A stretch of DNA of 64,000 bases, taken from the NCBI RefSeq assembly GCF_010723575.1, contig NZ_BLKZ01000001.1:4588001-4652000 (forward strand), read 5' to 3'. The translations under genes were made by a program, and so were the position numbers. Each line of letters starts with the position of its first letter. The first letter of the stretch is position 1. The notes under the pieces are model-generated. The model did no database searches. It was not told the DNA's origin and worked only from the letters and a program-made list of their open reading frames with translations. Below, in pieces: positions 7,880-16,470 of this stretch. This DNA is from Mycobacterium bourgelatii (GTDB lineage: Bacteria; Actinomycetota; Actinomycetes; Mycobacteriales; Mycobacteriaceae).

Positions 7880-9401
7880 CACCATTGACCGCCTGGTCCG
7901 GTGCCAGGCCGAACGCCATGCTTCGAAGCCGATGGTGATCGATGCTGAATCGCGGATCGGCTACGACGAACTCCTTTCCAGTACAACGGATTTAGGCGCG
8001 ACATTCATAGAGGCCGGCGTGGGCAAGGGCACCCGGGTGGGGCTGATCATGCCCAACTGCGTGCAATGGGTACAGGTCGCCATAGCACTGACACGCATCG
8101 GGGCGGTGCTCGTCCCGTTGAGCACGCTGCTGCGCCCCGGCGAGCTGGCGGCGCAACTCCGAACGGCCGCCGTGCAGTTCCTGGTGAGCGTCGAGGAGTT
8201 TCGCGGGCACCGCTACCTCGACGATCTCCGGTCGGTGTCGCCACTGGAACTGCCTGCGCTACACGAAATTTGGCCTGTGGAGCGACTCTTTCAAGAGTCT
8301 GCCGGCACTCAGGCTCGCCGAATGGTCGACGCCATGTCCGCGACGGTCACCGCGTCGGACACGCTGACCATCGTCTTCACCTCGGGCAGCAGCGGGACGC
8401 CCAAGGGAGTGATCCACTCGCACGGCAGCGCTTTGGGTGCGGCGCAATCAAGCCTGGACGCGCGCCGCATTGACGCCGAGACCCGGTTGTATCTGACCAT
8501 GCCGTTCTTCTGGGTCGGCGGCTTGGGCAGCGGCATCGTGTCCACGCTGCTGGCCGGGGCCACCCTGATCACTGAGCAGCTGCCGCGCCCCGAAACCACC
8601 CTGCGCCTGTTGGAAAGGGAGCAGGTCACCATGTTCCGCGGCTGGCCGGATCAGGCCGAAGCACTGGCGCGTCACCCCGATATCGGCGCCGTCGACCTCT
8701 CCGCACTGCGGCCGGGCAGCCTGGAAGCGCTGCTGCCTCCCGAGCTGCGGGCCGAGCCCGGCGCCCGCGCCAACCTGTTCGGCATGACCGAAACTTTCGG
8801 GCCCTACTGCGGCTACGCCGCCGACACGGACATGCCGGCATCAGCCTGGGGAAGCTGCGGAAAGCCGTTCCCCGGCATGGAAGTTCGGATTGTCCATACC
8901 GACACCGGTGAACCGGTTCCGGCCGGAACGGTCGGCATGATTCAGCTGCGCGGCCCGCACACCCTGCGCGGCATCTGCCGACGCAGCCGCGAAGATGTCT
9001 TCACACCCGACGGCTTCTACCCCACCGGCGACCTCGGTCGGCTCGACGAGGACGGCTTTCTGTTCTATCACGGCCGCTGCGACGACATGTTCAAAGTCAG
9101 CGGCGCCACCGTCTATCCCAGCGAGGTCGAGCGGGCGCTGCGCACCATCGACGGCGTCGAAAAGGCCTTTGCCACCAACGTTCCCGGCACTGGCGGCGGC
9201 TGGCGAGTGGGTGCGGCGGTCGTGGGCCGCGGGCTCACCGCCGATCAGTTGCGCGCAGCGGCGCGCGAGCTGTTGAGCGCGTTCAAGGTGCCAACGGTGT
9301 GGCTGCTCTTCGAGTCCGACGACGAGGTCCCCCGCGGCGCCACCGGCAAGGTGGACATCCGGCGACTGCGGGAAATGTTGATCGAAGCGAACCAGCCTTA
9401 G
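7872..9401 (+). CDS. Acyl-CoA synthetase (AMP-forming) C
   Basis: A 509-residue ANL ligase, the last gene of the six-gene operon. Motifs are FTSGSSGTPKGVIHSHG (P-loop), LFGMTETFGPYCGY (A5), PTGDLGRLDEDGF (A7), GRCDDMFKVSGATVYPSEVE (A8) and ATGKVDIRRLREML (A10 lysine). It resembles ligase B more than ligase A in the P-loop and A8 regions, which is consistent with duplication and divergence. The start overlaps ligase B by 8 bp. Its stop overlaps by 3 bp the stop of the convergent small secreted protein gene; no terminator hairpin is visible in the junction. Confidence 0.9.
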   Translation: MCDTIDRLVRCQAERHASKPMVIDAESRIGYDELLSSTTDLGATFIEAGVGKGTRVGLIMPNCVQWVQVAIALTRIGAVLVPLSTLLRPGELAAQLRTAAVQFLVSVEEFRGHRYLDDLRSVSPLELPALHEIWPVERLFQESAGTQARRMVDAMSATVTASDTLTIVFTSGSSGTPKGVIHSHGSALGAAQSSLDARRIDAETRLYLTMPFFWVGGLGSGIVSTLLAGATLITEQLPRPETTLRLLEREQVTMFRGWPDQAEALARHPDIGAVDLSALRPGSLEALLPPELRAEPGARANLFGMTETFGPYCGYAADTDMPASAWGSCGKPFPGMEVRIVHTDTGEPVPAGTVGMIQLRGPHTLRGICRRSREDVFTPDGFYPTGDLGRLDEDGFLFYHGRCDDMFKVSGATVYPSEVERALRTIDGVEKAFATNVPGTGGGWRVGAAVVGRGLTADQLRAAARELLSAFKVPTVWLLFESDDEVPRGATGKVDIRRLREMLIEANQP

Positions 9402-9766
9402 GGAACCCGTTCCCAGGGTTCGCAATTCACTGACTCGAACGCCTTCACCGACGTGTTGATGTTCGCGAACATGGGACCGATGGACATGTTCGTCTGCAGC
9501 ACGTGCTCCTTGTTGGCATCGGGCGTGCTGTAGGTGAACCACGCGCACATCGAATCCTGGGTCGGCACATTGTTGATCCAGACTCCGATGACCGATGCCG
9601 ACCCTGCCGTGCGGTAGAGGCCCGGTGCAATGTCAGTGCCGACGACAAAGACACCGTTTCCCGGGATCGGGTCCAGTAGCTCGGCAACCGCGGGCGGGGC
9701 CAGCGCGACGGCCGACACACACGCCACCAGTGCGGCGGTACCACGAGAAACCCGCTTCATGCGCAT
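9398..9766 (-). CDS. Small secreted protein of unknown function
   Basis: A 122-residue protein with a classical Sec signal peptide: basic N-terminus (MRMKRVSRG), a hydrophobic core around residues 9-24 and a likely AxA-type cleavage at AVA before ELLDP. The mature part, about 95 residues, contains GLYRTAGSASVIGVWI and two cysteines (in MCAWFT and NCEPW) that could form a disulfide once exported. It resembles the many short exported mycobacterial proteins without assigned function. The start could be ATG 9766 or 9760; no convincing ribosome binding site separates them. The gene is convergent with ligase C and need not belong to the pathway. Confidence 0.72.
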   Translation of the reverse strand: MRMKRVSRGTAALVACVSAVALAPPAVAELLDPIPGNGVFVVGTDIAPGLYRTAGSASVIGVWINNVPTQDSMCAWFTYSTPDANKEHVLQTNMSIGPMFANINTSVKAFESVNCEPWERVP

Positions 9767-9884
9767 ATCGGCAGCGTATGCCCAAACGCGCCCCAGCAAC
9801 AACAAATGCCCCTGCCGACGGCTAGGTCAGGAATGGGCTGCGTATCGGCGGGATGATCTGGTTGCCGGTGACGCGGCCGGTGCG

Positions 9885-10601
9885 TCACTTGATGCGCGGC
9901 AGTGGGACGCGGTCGTTGACCTCGCCATTCTCGTCCCGAAGTGAAGGGCTGGCTATTCCTTCGCGCAGCAACCAGCGGGCCAGTTCCAGCGTTTCGGCGA
10001 TCTCCGACTCGGACAGTCGCAACCCCTCGGGTTGCAAGCGAAGTGCGATCACGCCGTTCCATGCACCCCAGAGGAATCGAGTCAGGCGCATCGAATCGAC
10101 GGGTCGCGCCTCCCCCGCCGCAATCGCTTCGTCGATCTGGGCTGCGAACCGACGCAGCAGTTCGCCGACCTTGTCACGGATCGCGGCCTCGGGTCCGTCC
10201 TCACCGGAAAACGGTGTCGTGCCGGGATTTCGGTAGGCCAGGAAGTGGAACGCCCCCGGGTGGTCCAGGTGGAACCGCAGGTAGGCATCACCGCCGGCCA
10301 GCACCCGCTGCAACGGCGTCAACGTCGGATCTTCGCTGCGCGTCATGTATTCGGCGAAGAACTTCAGCGATCGATCGACCAGATGCAGGTAGACACCGCG
10401 TTTTCCGTCAAAGTGGGTGTAGATCGACCCGACGGAGACGTCGGCGGTCTCGGCGATCTCCTCGATCCGCGCGCCGTCATAACCTTCGCGGCTGAACACC
10501 ACTTCGGCGGCATCCAGGATCAACGCGCGCGTCCGGGCACGCCTGCGCTCGCCGCGGGCCGCCGCGCCGCTGGTGCTCGCGGGTGTACTGCTACCGGACA
10601 C
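9885..10601 (-). CDS. TetR/AcrR family transcriptional regulator
   Basis: A 238-residue TetR protein starting at GTG 10601. The N-terminus ARGERRRARTRALILDAA leads into a helix-turn-helix (about residues 40-70) with recognition helix VSVGSIYTHFDGKRG. The C-terminal domain is helical with LRFHLDHPGAFHFLAYR, a pattern seen in TetR ligand-binding domains. It is divergent from the FAD oxidoreductase across a spacer holding a 16-bp palindrome (10635-10650), so it probably represses that gene and itself. The inducer is unknown. Confidence 0.9.
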   Translation of the reverse strand: MSGSSTPASTSGAAARGERRRARTRALILDAAEVVFSREGYDGARIEEIAETADVSVGSIYTHFDGKRGVYLHLVDRSLKFFAEYMTRSEDPTLTPLQRVLAGGDAYLRFHLDHPGAFHFLAYRNPGTTPFSGEDGPEAAIRDKVGELLRRFAAQIDEAIAAGEARPVDSMRLTRFLWGAWNGVIALRLQPEGLRLSESEIAETLELARWLLREGIASPSLRDENGEVNDRVPLPRIK

Positions 10602-10634
10602 CCAGTCAGGATAGGCCGGGGAGCATATTAGAAG

Positions 10635-10650
10635 TCAATTCATAAATTGA
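10635..10650. promoter_or_regulatory. Perfect palindrome, candidate TetR operator
   Basis: TCAATT and AATTGA arms separated by CATA lie in the AT-rich spacer between the divergent TetR gene and the FAD oxidoreductase. Position and symmetry fit an autoregulatory operator for the adjacent TetR. Confidence 0.55.
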
Positions 10651-10692
10651 ACGCTATTGCAAAACACTCGCTGGTTTGGCATCCTCACCCCT

Positions 10693-12081
10693 ATGCACGA
10701 GCGCACCGACGTCGTGATTGTCGGAAGCCGCTGCGCGGGCGCGGCCGCTGCCATCGCCTTCGCGCGTCGCGGTCGCAAGGTCATCGCCCTCGACGGCGCG
10801 TCGTTTCCGTCGGACACCCTGTCGACCCATCTGTTCTTCCCAAACCACTGGGAAGAACTTGGGCTACTAGGCGCCCGCGACCGGGTGCTGGAACTCGGCG
10901 CACCGCTGCACACCCGCGCCGGCCTCGCATCCCCCGGGGTAGAGGTCGTCGGAAACTTCAGTGACGCCAACGGGTTTGCCGCGGGCAGCTGCGTTCGCCG
11001 ACCGGGACTCGATCTCGCGCTCGTACAGACCGCCCGCGCGGCGGGCGCCGAGGTTCGCGAACGCACGCGGGTCACGGATCTGGTCGTCGAACCGGACGGC
11101 CGGGTTACCGGGGTCCGTTACCGTCAGCGCGACGGCGGCGAGGGCACCATCACCGCGAAACTGGTGGTAGGCGCCGACGGTAGGCGCTCCACCGTCGCCC
11201 GGTTGGTGGGCACCACCGAGCACCACCGCTGGGACAACCAGCGCATGATGGCCTACGCGTACTACGAAGACGCCCACGAGGACCTACGAAACCTGGCCAT
11301 GCAATGGCGCTACGACGATGACCTTGTCACCGTATTCCCCTGCGATGGCGGCCAATTGGTGGCGCTGCTGATGCCGCCGGTCGGCCGTGCCGAGGAGTTC
11401 CGACGCGACGCCGAGGCCGCCTTTCTCGACACGGTTCGTCGAATCCCGCCGTTCTCCTCCCGGCTACGCGACTGCAGCCGCGTCAGCAAAATCCTGATTT
11501 CGTACAGCCACCCGTCGTACTTCCGGCACTCGCACGGTCCAGGGTGGGCGTTGGCCGGGGATGCCGGCCACTTCAAGGATCCGGTGACCGCCCAAGGGAT
11601 TCGGGACGCACTGAGGTTCGGTCGGCTCCTGGGTGAGACGGTCGCGGCCCACCTCGATGAGCCCGAAGCGCTGGATGCGGCCGTGGCAAGGTGGGAACTT
11701 GACCGCGACGAACAATGCCTGCCCATGTACCAGTGGGCAAACCAGCTCGGCCGCGCCGACACCGTCTCGCCGATCGAAGATGCCGCCTACCGCTGGTTCG
11801 CCAGCCAACCCGACGGGCCGACACAGATTTTGGACGTCTTCTCCCGAAACCGGTTGGCCACCGAGGTTTTCACTCCGAGCCGATTGGTCCGCTGGGTCTG
11901 GACGGCCGCGCGCGACCCAGGGGTCGACCGCAGACTTCTGCTACGCACGCTCGGCCGAGATGTGCGACGCGAAGTGGACCGGATGATCGAGCAGCGCATG
12001 TTCAACCGGCGTCGCGCCGCATCGGCGAAGAGGTTCGCCGCAGAACGCCGGGTCTTCACGCCTGACGTTCAGCGAGTGTGA
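10693..12081 (+). CDS. FAD-dependent oxidoreductase/monooxygenase of the PHBH fold
   Basis: A 462-residue flavoprotein. The N-terminal Rossmann motif VVIVGSRCAGAAAAIAFARRG is a variant GxGxxG dinucleotide-binding site. The internal VVGADGRRSTVAR matches the DG motif and ALAGDAGHFKDPVTAQGI the GD motif that contacts the FAD ribityl chain. Together these are typical of class A flavin monooxygenases and geranylgeranyl-reductase-like enzymes. The C-terminus is basic and helical. I chose ATG 10693, which begins right before the Rossmann strand; 10657 would also be in frame. It could hydroxylate an aromatic or alicyclic substrate feeding the neighbouring CoA pathway, but that link is only positional. 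Confidence 0.86.
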   Translation: MHERTDVVIVGSRCAGAAAAIAFARRGRKVIALDGASFPSDTLSTHLFFPNHWEELGLLGARDRVLELGAPLHTRAGLASPGVEVVGNFSDANGFAAGSCVRRPGLDLALVQTARAAGAEVRERTRVTDLVVEPDGRVTGVRYRQRDGGEGTITAKLVVGADGRRSTVARLVGTTEHHRWDNQRMMAYAYYEDAHEDLRNLAMQWRYDDDLVTVFPCDGGQLVALLMPPVGRAEEFRRDAEAAFLDTVRRIPPFSSRLRDCSRVSKILISYSHPSYFRHSHGPGWALAGDAGHFKDPVTAQGIRDALRFGRLLGETVAAHLDEPEALDAAVARWELDRDEQCLPMYQWANQLGRADTVSPIEDAAYRWFASQPDGPTQILDVFSRNRLATEVFTPSRLVRWVWTAARDPGVDRRLLLRTLGRDVRREVDRMIEQRMFNRRRAASAKRFAAERRVFTPDVQRV

Positions 12082-12118
12082 AAAATCCCGCGCGGGGTGC
12101 TTTGGCGGCCAGCCGAGG

Positions 12119-12826
12119 CTACGAATGCCCTCCCTGCGGCACCGATGGGAGTTCGCCATCGCCGATCACCCCACGTTCGACGAGGTGGTCGATCAACGGA
12201 ATCGCGCTGACCGCAAAGTGTTCCGACATGGCCGCGCGGGCCAGCTTCTCGTCGCGCTTCTTCAGCGCGGCCAACACTCGTCGATGATCTCTGACCGCTT
12301 GGGCGGGCCAATGCTCGACGCTGGGAAACACCGATTCGGGCGCGTACCGGGTGATCTGCGCCATCAGCTGAGCCAGCTTGGGCGAGTTCGCGGCGATGTT
12401 GATGGCCCGGTGAAACTCGTGGTTGAGCCGAACCGCCTGCTCGTCATCGTCGTTGGCATAGGCCTTTTCCAGCTGCGCCTGAATCTTTTCCAGCTCGGCG
12501 AGTTGGCCGTCGGTGATACAGGTCGCGGCGCGGGCGGCAAGTTCCCCGCCCACGTGTGCCTGCACATTGGCGACGTCGGCAAGGTCACGCTGCGTCAGCG
12601 GCAGCACGACGAAGCCGCGGCGCGGCTGCTGGGCAACCAATCCTTCGGCGCGCAGGGCAAACAACGCCTCACGCACGGGGGTCACACTGATGCCCAATTC
12701 TGCGGCCAGCTGATCAAGTCGCACGTACTGACCCGCGGCGTAGGTACCGTCGAAGATTCTCTTGCGGACAAATTTCGCGACGTCCTCGGAAAGCTGCGGC
12801 CGCGCCCCGAAATCCGGAATTGTCAT
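12119..12826 (-). CDS. GntR family transcriptional regulator (FadR/FCD subfamily)
   Basis: A 235-residue regulator with an N-terminal winged helix (about 10-75; recognition region AAELGISVTPVREALFALRAEG, shown here in part) and a C-terminal FCD domain. The FCD domain contains RLNHEFHRAI and later histidines that usually bind a metal next to the acid ligand. ATG 12826 follows the acyl-CoA dehydrogenase stop by 4 bp, making this the fifth gene of the leftward operon. FCD regulators often respond to carboxylic acids or acyl-CoAs, so it likely controls this operon and perhaps the divergent acyl-CoA dehydrogenase gene at 17324. Confidence 0.9.
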   Translation of the reverse strand: MTIPDFGARPQLSEDVAKFVRKRIFDGTYAAGQYVRLDQLAAELGISVTPVREALFALRAEGLVAQQPRRGFVVLPLTQRDLADVANVQAHVGGELAARAATCITDGQLAELEKIQAQLEKAYANDDDEQAVRLNHEFHRAINIAANSPKLAQLMAQITRYAPESVFPSVEHWPAQAVRDHRRVLAALKKRDEKLARAAMSEHFAVSAIPLIDHLVERGVIGDGELPSVPQGGHS

Positions 12827-12830
12827 CGGC

Positions 12831-14024
12831 TTACACCCGGTACTCGTCCAGCAGGCGCTTGCTGATGATCTGCTTCTGAATCTCGCTGGTCCCTTCACCT
12901 ATCAGCAGGAAGGGCGCATCGCGCATCAGGCGCTCGATCTCGTATTCCTTGGAGTAGCCGTAACCGCCGTGGATCCGGAAGCTCTGCTGGGTTACCTCCG
13001 AGCAGAACTCGCTGGCAAGGTATTTCGCCATGCCGGCGGCCACATCGTTGCGTTCGCCGGAGTCCTTGAGCCGGGCGGCGTTCACCATCATCAGGTGTGC
13101 GGCTTCGACTTTGGTGGCCATCTCGGCCAACTGGAACGCGATCGCCTGGTGCTCGGCGATCGGCTTGCCGAATGTTTGCCGCTGCTGGGCGTACTTGACT
13201 GCCAGTTCGAAGGCGCGGATGCCGATGCCGCAGGCCCGTGCGGACACGTTGACCCGGCCGACCTCGATACCGTCCATCATCTGGAAGAACCCCTGGCCGG
13301 GTTTGCCGCCGAGGATGTCGTCGGCGCTGGCCCCGTAGCCGTCGAAGATGAGTTCGGTGGTGTCGATGCCCTTGTAACCCAGCTTGTCGATTTTCCCGGG
13401 GATGATCAGGCCCGGCACCACTTCGCCGAAGCCGGTGGGCTTTTCGACCAGGAATGCGGTGAGATTGCGGTGTGGCTTGTCCGCCCCCTCGTCGGTTCGC
13501 ACCAAAACCGCCACCAATGTCGAACTGCCGCCGTTGGTGAGCCACATCTTCTGGCCGTCGATGGTGTAGGTGCCGTCGGGGTTGCGGGTGGCTCTGGTGC
13601 GGATCGCGGCAACGTCGGAGCCCAGTTCGGGTTCGGACATCGAGAATGCGCCGCGGGTCTCGCCGGTGGCCATTCGCGGCAGGAAGCGTCGCTTCTGCTC
13701 GTCCGTGCCGTGCTGACGCAGCATGTAAGCCACGATGAAATGGGTGTTGAGCACACCCGACACGCTCATCCACCCGCGCGCCAATTCCTCGACGCACAGT
13801 GCGTAGGTGAGCAGCGACTCGCCTAGCCCGCCGTATTCCTCGGGGATCATCAGGCCGAACAGTCCCATGTCCCGCAGCCCATCGACGATCGCCTGCGGAT
13901 AGGTGTCGGTGCGCTCCAATTCCGGCGCGTTGGGAATGATTTCCTTGTCGACGAATTGCCGTACCGTCGAGACGATTTCGGCCTGGACATCGGTGAGGCC
14001 GAGCGTCTGGGCGAGTCTGGTCAT
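12831..14024 (-). CDS. Acyl-CoA dehydrogenase
   Basis: A 397-residue acyl-CoA dehydrogenase of usual length. FAD-binding segments AFSMSEPELGSDVAA and MWLTNGGSS are visible near residues 125-170. GRVNVSARACGIG and QRQTFGKPIAEHQAIAF lie in the C-terminal helical domain. The catalytic base is expected in LIGEGTSEIQKQII (Glu of the EGT motif). It would introduce an alpha-beta double bond into an acyl-CoA, passing electrons to ETF. Its ATG overlaps the stop of the CoA transferase gene by 4 bp. MTRLAQTLGLTDVQ is the likely true N-terminus. Confidence 0.93.
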   Translation of the reverse strand: MTRLAQTLGLTDVQAEIVSTVRQFVDKEIIPNAPELERTDTYPQAIVDGLRDMGLFGLMIPEEYGGLGESLLTYALCVEELARGWMSVSGVLNTHFIVAYMLRQHGTDEQKRRFLPRMATGETRGAFSMSEPELGSDVAAIRTRATRNPDGTYTIDGQKMWLTNGGSSTLVAVLVRTDEGADKPHRNLTAFLVEKPTGFGEVVPGLIIPGKIDKLGYKGIDTTELIFDGYGASADDILGGKPGQGFFQMMDGIEVGRVNVSARACGIGIRAFELAVKYAQQRQTFGKPIAEHQAIAFQLAEMATKVEAAHLMMVNAARLKDSGERNDVAAGMAKYLASEFCSEVTQQSFRIHGGYGYSKEYEIERLMRDAPFLLIGEGTSEIQKQIISKRLLDEYRV

Positions 14025-15229
14025 GGGGTGCCTCCCCCTATCGTCTTCGCGCTGGTCAGGCGCTCGATATCGGCGGTCGTCAGGTTCAGGTTCTCGGTGA
14101 GCACGGCGGCGGTGTCCGCCCCGAGCGCCGGCGCGGCCGTACTGCCGTAGCGCACGCCGTCGAACGTCGCCGGCAGGGCGGGGGCCAGGTAGTCACCGAC
14201 ACCCGGCTGGTGCAGTTGGGAAAATAGCGGATTGTCAATGACTTTCGGGCCTTCGGCCACCTCGGCGAAGGTTCGGTACCGCTCCCACAACACCGTGCTG
14301 CCCGACAGGCTCGCGGCGATCTCGTCGGCGGTGTGGTCGGCGAACCAGGTGCCGAACAGACCCGACAGGACGTCGCGGTAGCGGTAACGGTCACCCTCCG
14401 AAGTGAAGTCGGCGCCCAGCGCCTCGGCCAGTGCCGTCACGGCCGGACCAGTGCCCGTTACGTCGACCAGATCGCGCAGGTGGCGCTTGGTCAACAGGAC
14501 GACCATGAACCGCGCCCCGTCCTTGCTGACGAAGTCCTGGCCGTACTGGCCGTAGATGGCGTTGCCCAGACGCTCGCGTTGCGTCCCGGTCACCTGGGGT
14601 TCTGTCAACAGGCCCAGGTTGCCCGCGGTCGCCAATGCGACGTCCTCCAGTGCGATGCTGACCTGCGCTCCGACACCGGACTTGTCCCGGCGGTGGACCG
14701 CGGCGAGGACGGCGAGTGCCGCATAGAGACCGCAGCTGACGTCCCAGGCGGGCAAGACGTGGTTGATCGGACCGGCATGGTCCGCCGGCCCGGTGACGAG
14801 CGGATAGCCGAGCCCCGCGTTCACGGTGTAGTCCACCCCGGTGGACCCGTCACCCTTGCCCAGCAACTGGACGTGAATGACGTCGGGCCGCTTGACAGCC
14901 AGGAGTTCGTGACTCAGCCACGGCAGCACCGCATTGGTGACGACGATGCCGTCGCCCTCCACCACCAGCCGCTGGATCAGCTCCTGGCCTTCGGTCGAGC
15001 GCAGATCGATTGTCGCCGAGCGCTTTCCCTTGTTCAGGCCGGTCCAATAGATCGAAGTGCCGTCATCAGACAGCGGCCACCGCTGCGTGTCCGCCGCGCC
15101 GCCGATCGGGTCGACCCGAATCACCTGCGCTCCCAATTGATTCAGCGTCATGCCGCACAGCGGGGCGGCGACGAAGCTGGACAGCTCGACGACCGTGATT
15201 CCGCTCAGCGGCAGCGCGGAACCCGTCAC
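14021..15229 (-). CDS. CaiB/BaiF family (class III) CoA transferase
   Basis: A 402-residue class III CoA transferase. The N-terminal signature LSGITVVELSSFVAAPLCG is followed by GAQVIRVDPIGG and LNKGKRSATIDL. The catalytic aspartate is expected in the LPAWDVSCGLYAAL segment (around residue 180). These enzymes move CoA between carboxylic acids, so this one could activate a substrate without ATP. The start is GTG 15229, giving a GTGA overlap with the thiolase stop; the open frame extends to 15283 but overlaps the thiolase more deeply with no ribosome binding site. It is the third gene of the operon. Confidence 0.92.
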   Translation of the reverse strand: MTGSALPLSGITVVELSSFVAAPLCGMTLNQLGAQVIRVDPIGGAADTQRWPLSDDGTSIYWTGLNKGKRSATIDLRSTEGQELIQRLVVEGDGIVVTNAVLPWLSHELLAVKRPDVIHVQLLGKGDGSTGVDYTVNAGLGYPLVTGPADHAGPINHVLPAWDVSCGLYAALAVLAAVHRRDKSGVGAQVSIALEDVALATAGNLGLLTEPQVTGTQRERLGNAIYGQYGQDFVSKDGARFMVVLLTKRHLRDLVDVTGTGPAVTALAEALGADFTSEGDRYRYRDVLSGLFGTWFADHTADEIAASLSGSTVLWERYRTFAEVAEGPKVIDNPLFSQLHQPGVGDYLAPALPATFDGVRYGSTAAPALGADTAAVLTENLNLTTADIERLTSAKTIGGGTP

Positions 15230-16470
15230 GCCGACCCGACCCGCTCGAACACTGCTGCCAAACCTTGCCCGCCGCCGATGCACATGGTCTCCAGCCCGTA
15301 GCGTGCCTGGCGGCGGTTCAGTTCACGCGCCAGCGTGGCCAGCATCCTGCCCCCGGTCGCTCCCACCGGGTGGCCCAGCGAGATTCCCGAGCCGAGCACG
15401 TTGGTTCGATCATGATCGGCGGCACCGAAATTCCACTCCCGCATCACGGCCAAGGCTTGCGCGGCGAAGGCTTCGTTGAGCTCGATGAGGTCGATGTCGC
15501 TGAGTTGCAGACCGGCCTTGGCCAACGCAACCTCGGTCGCCGGCACCGGCCCGATTCCCATGATGTTGGGAGCGACGCCGGCCTGGCCCCACGACACCAG
15601 CCGGACCAACGGCGTCAGACCGTACTCGGCGGCCTTCTCCGGGGTGGTCACCACGCACATGGATGCCGCGTCGTTCTGTCCGCTCGCGTTGCCGGCGGTG
15701 ACGGTGGCCTCGGGATCTTGCTTCACCAGAACGGGTTTGAGCTTGCGCAGCGATTCGAGCGTGGTGTCGGCGCGTGGGTGTTCGTCGGTGTCGATGAGTT
15801 CTTCGCCGTGGCGGGTGCGCACCGTCACCGGGATGATCTCGTCGGCTAAGAGGCCGTCTTTTTGCGCCGCCACCGCGCGCTGGTGGGAGCGCACCGCGAG
15901 CTCGTCCTGCTCCTGACGGGAAATGCCGTACTGACGGCGTAGGTTTTCGGCGGTTTCCAGCATGCCGCCGGGTACCGGGTAGTGGCGACCCCCGGCGGTG
16001 GTGCGACCGCGCGCCAGGCCGTCGTGCACCTGCACACCCGAACGTGCTCCACCCCAACGCATGTCGGTGGAGTAAAAGGCGACGTTGCTCATGCTTTCGC
16101 AGCCGCCGGCGATCACGAGATCGTTGTCGCCGGATGCGACCTGCAGGGACGCCTGAATGACAGCCTGCAGGCCAGAGCCGCAGCGCCGGTCGACCTGCAT
16201 GCCGGGGACGGTCACCGGCAGACCGGCATCCAACGCAACCACCCGGCCGATCGCCGGCGCATCGCTGTTCGGATAGCAGTGACCCAGGATCACATCCTGC
16301 ACCGCGTCCGGCGCCAGCCCGGTGCGCTCCAGCAGTCCCTTGAGTGCAGTGACGCCGAGGTCGACGGCACTGAGCGACTTGAACATTCCGCCGTAGCGGC
16401 CAATCGGCGTCCGCACCGGCTCGCAGATGACAGCTTCCCGCCGGGCAGACGTACGAGCGCTGCTGGTCAT
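15226..16470 (-). CDS. Thiolase family acetyl-CoA acyltransferase
   Basis: A 414-residue thiolase. The acyl-accepting cysteine is in QVDRRCGSGLQAVIQ (about residue 97). The conserved NEAFAAQAL, SLGHPVGATGGRM (catalytic His) and CIGGGQGLA (second catalytic Cys) are all present. It would cleave a 3-oxoacyl-CoA with CoA, or run in reverse. It overlaps the SDR stop by 4 bp upstream and the CoA transferase start downstream, so it is part of a five-gene coupled operon. Substrate chain length or ring nature cannot be inferred. Confidence 0.94.
   Translation of the reverse strand: MTSSARTSARREAVICEPVRTPIGRYGGMFKSLSAVDLGVTALKGLLERTGLAPDAVQDVILGHCYPNSDAPAIGRVVALDAGLPVTVPGMQVDRRCGSGLQAVIQASLQVASGDNDLVIAGGCESMSNVAFYSTDMRWGGARSGVQVHDGLARGRTTAGGRHYPVPGGMLETAENLRRQYGISRQEQDELAVRSHQRAVAAQKDGLLADEIIPVTVRTRHGEELIDTDEHPRADTTLESLRKLKPVLVKQDPEATVTAGNASGQNDAASMCVVTTPEKAAEYGLTPLVRLVSWGQAGVAPNIMGIGPVPATEVALAKAGLQLSDIDLIELNEAFAAQALAVMREWNFGAADHDRTNVLGSGISLGHPVGATGGRMLATLARELNRRQARYGLETMCIGGGQGLAAVFERVGSA

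Noticed and set aside
14333..15301. Long plus-strand open frame (322 codons) opposite the CoA transferase and thiolase
   Set aside because: It is a mirror of GC-rich coding sequence on the other strand, with no family motif or ribosome binding site.
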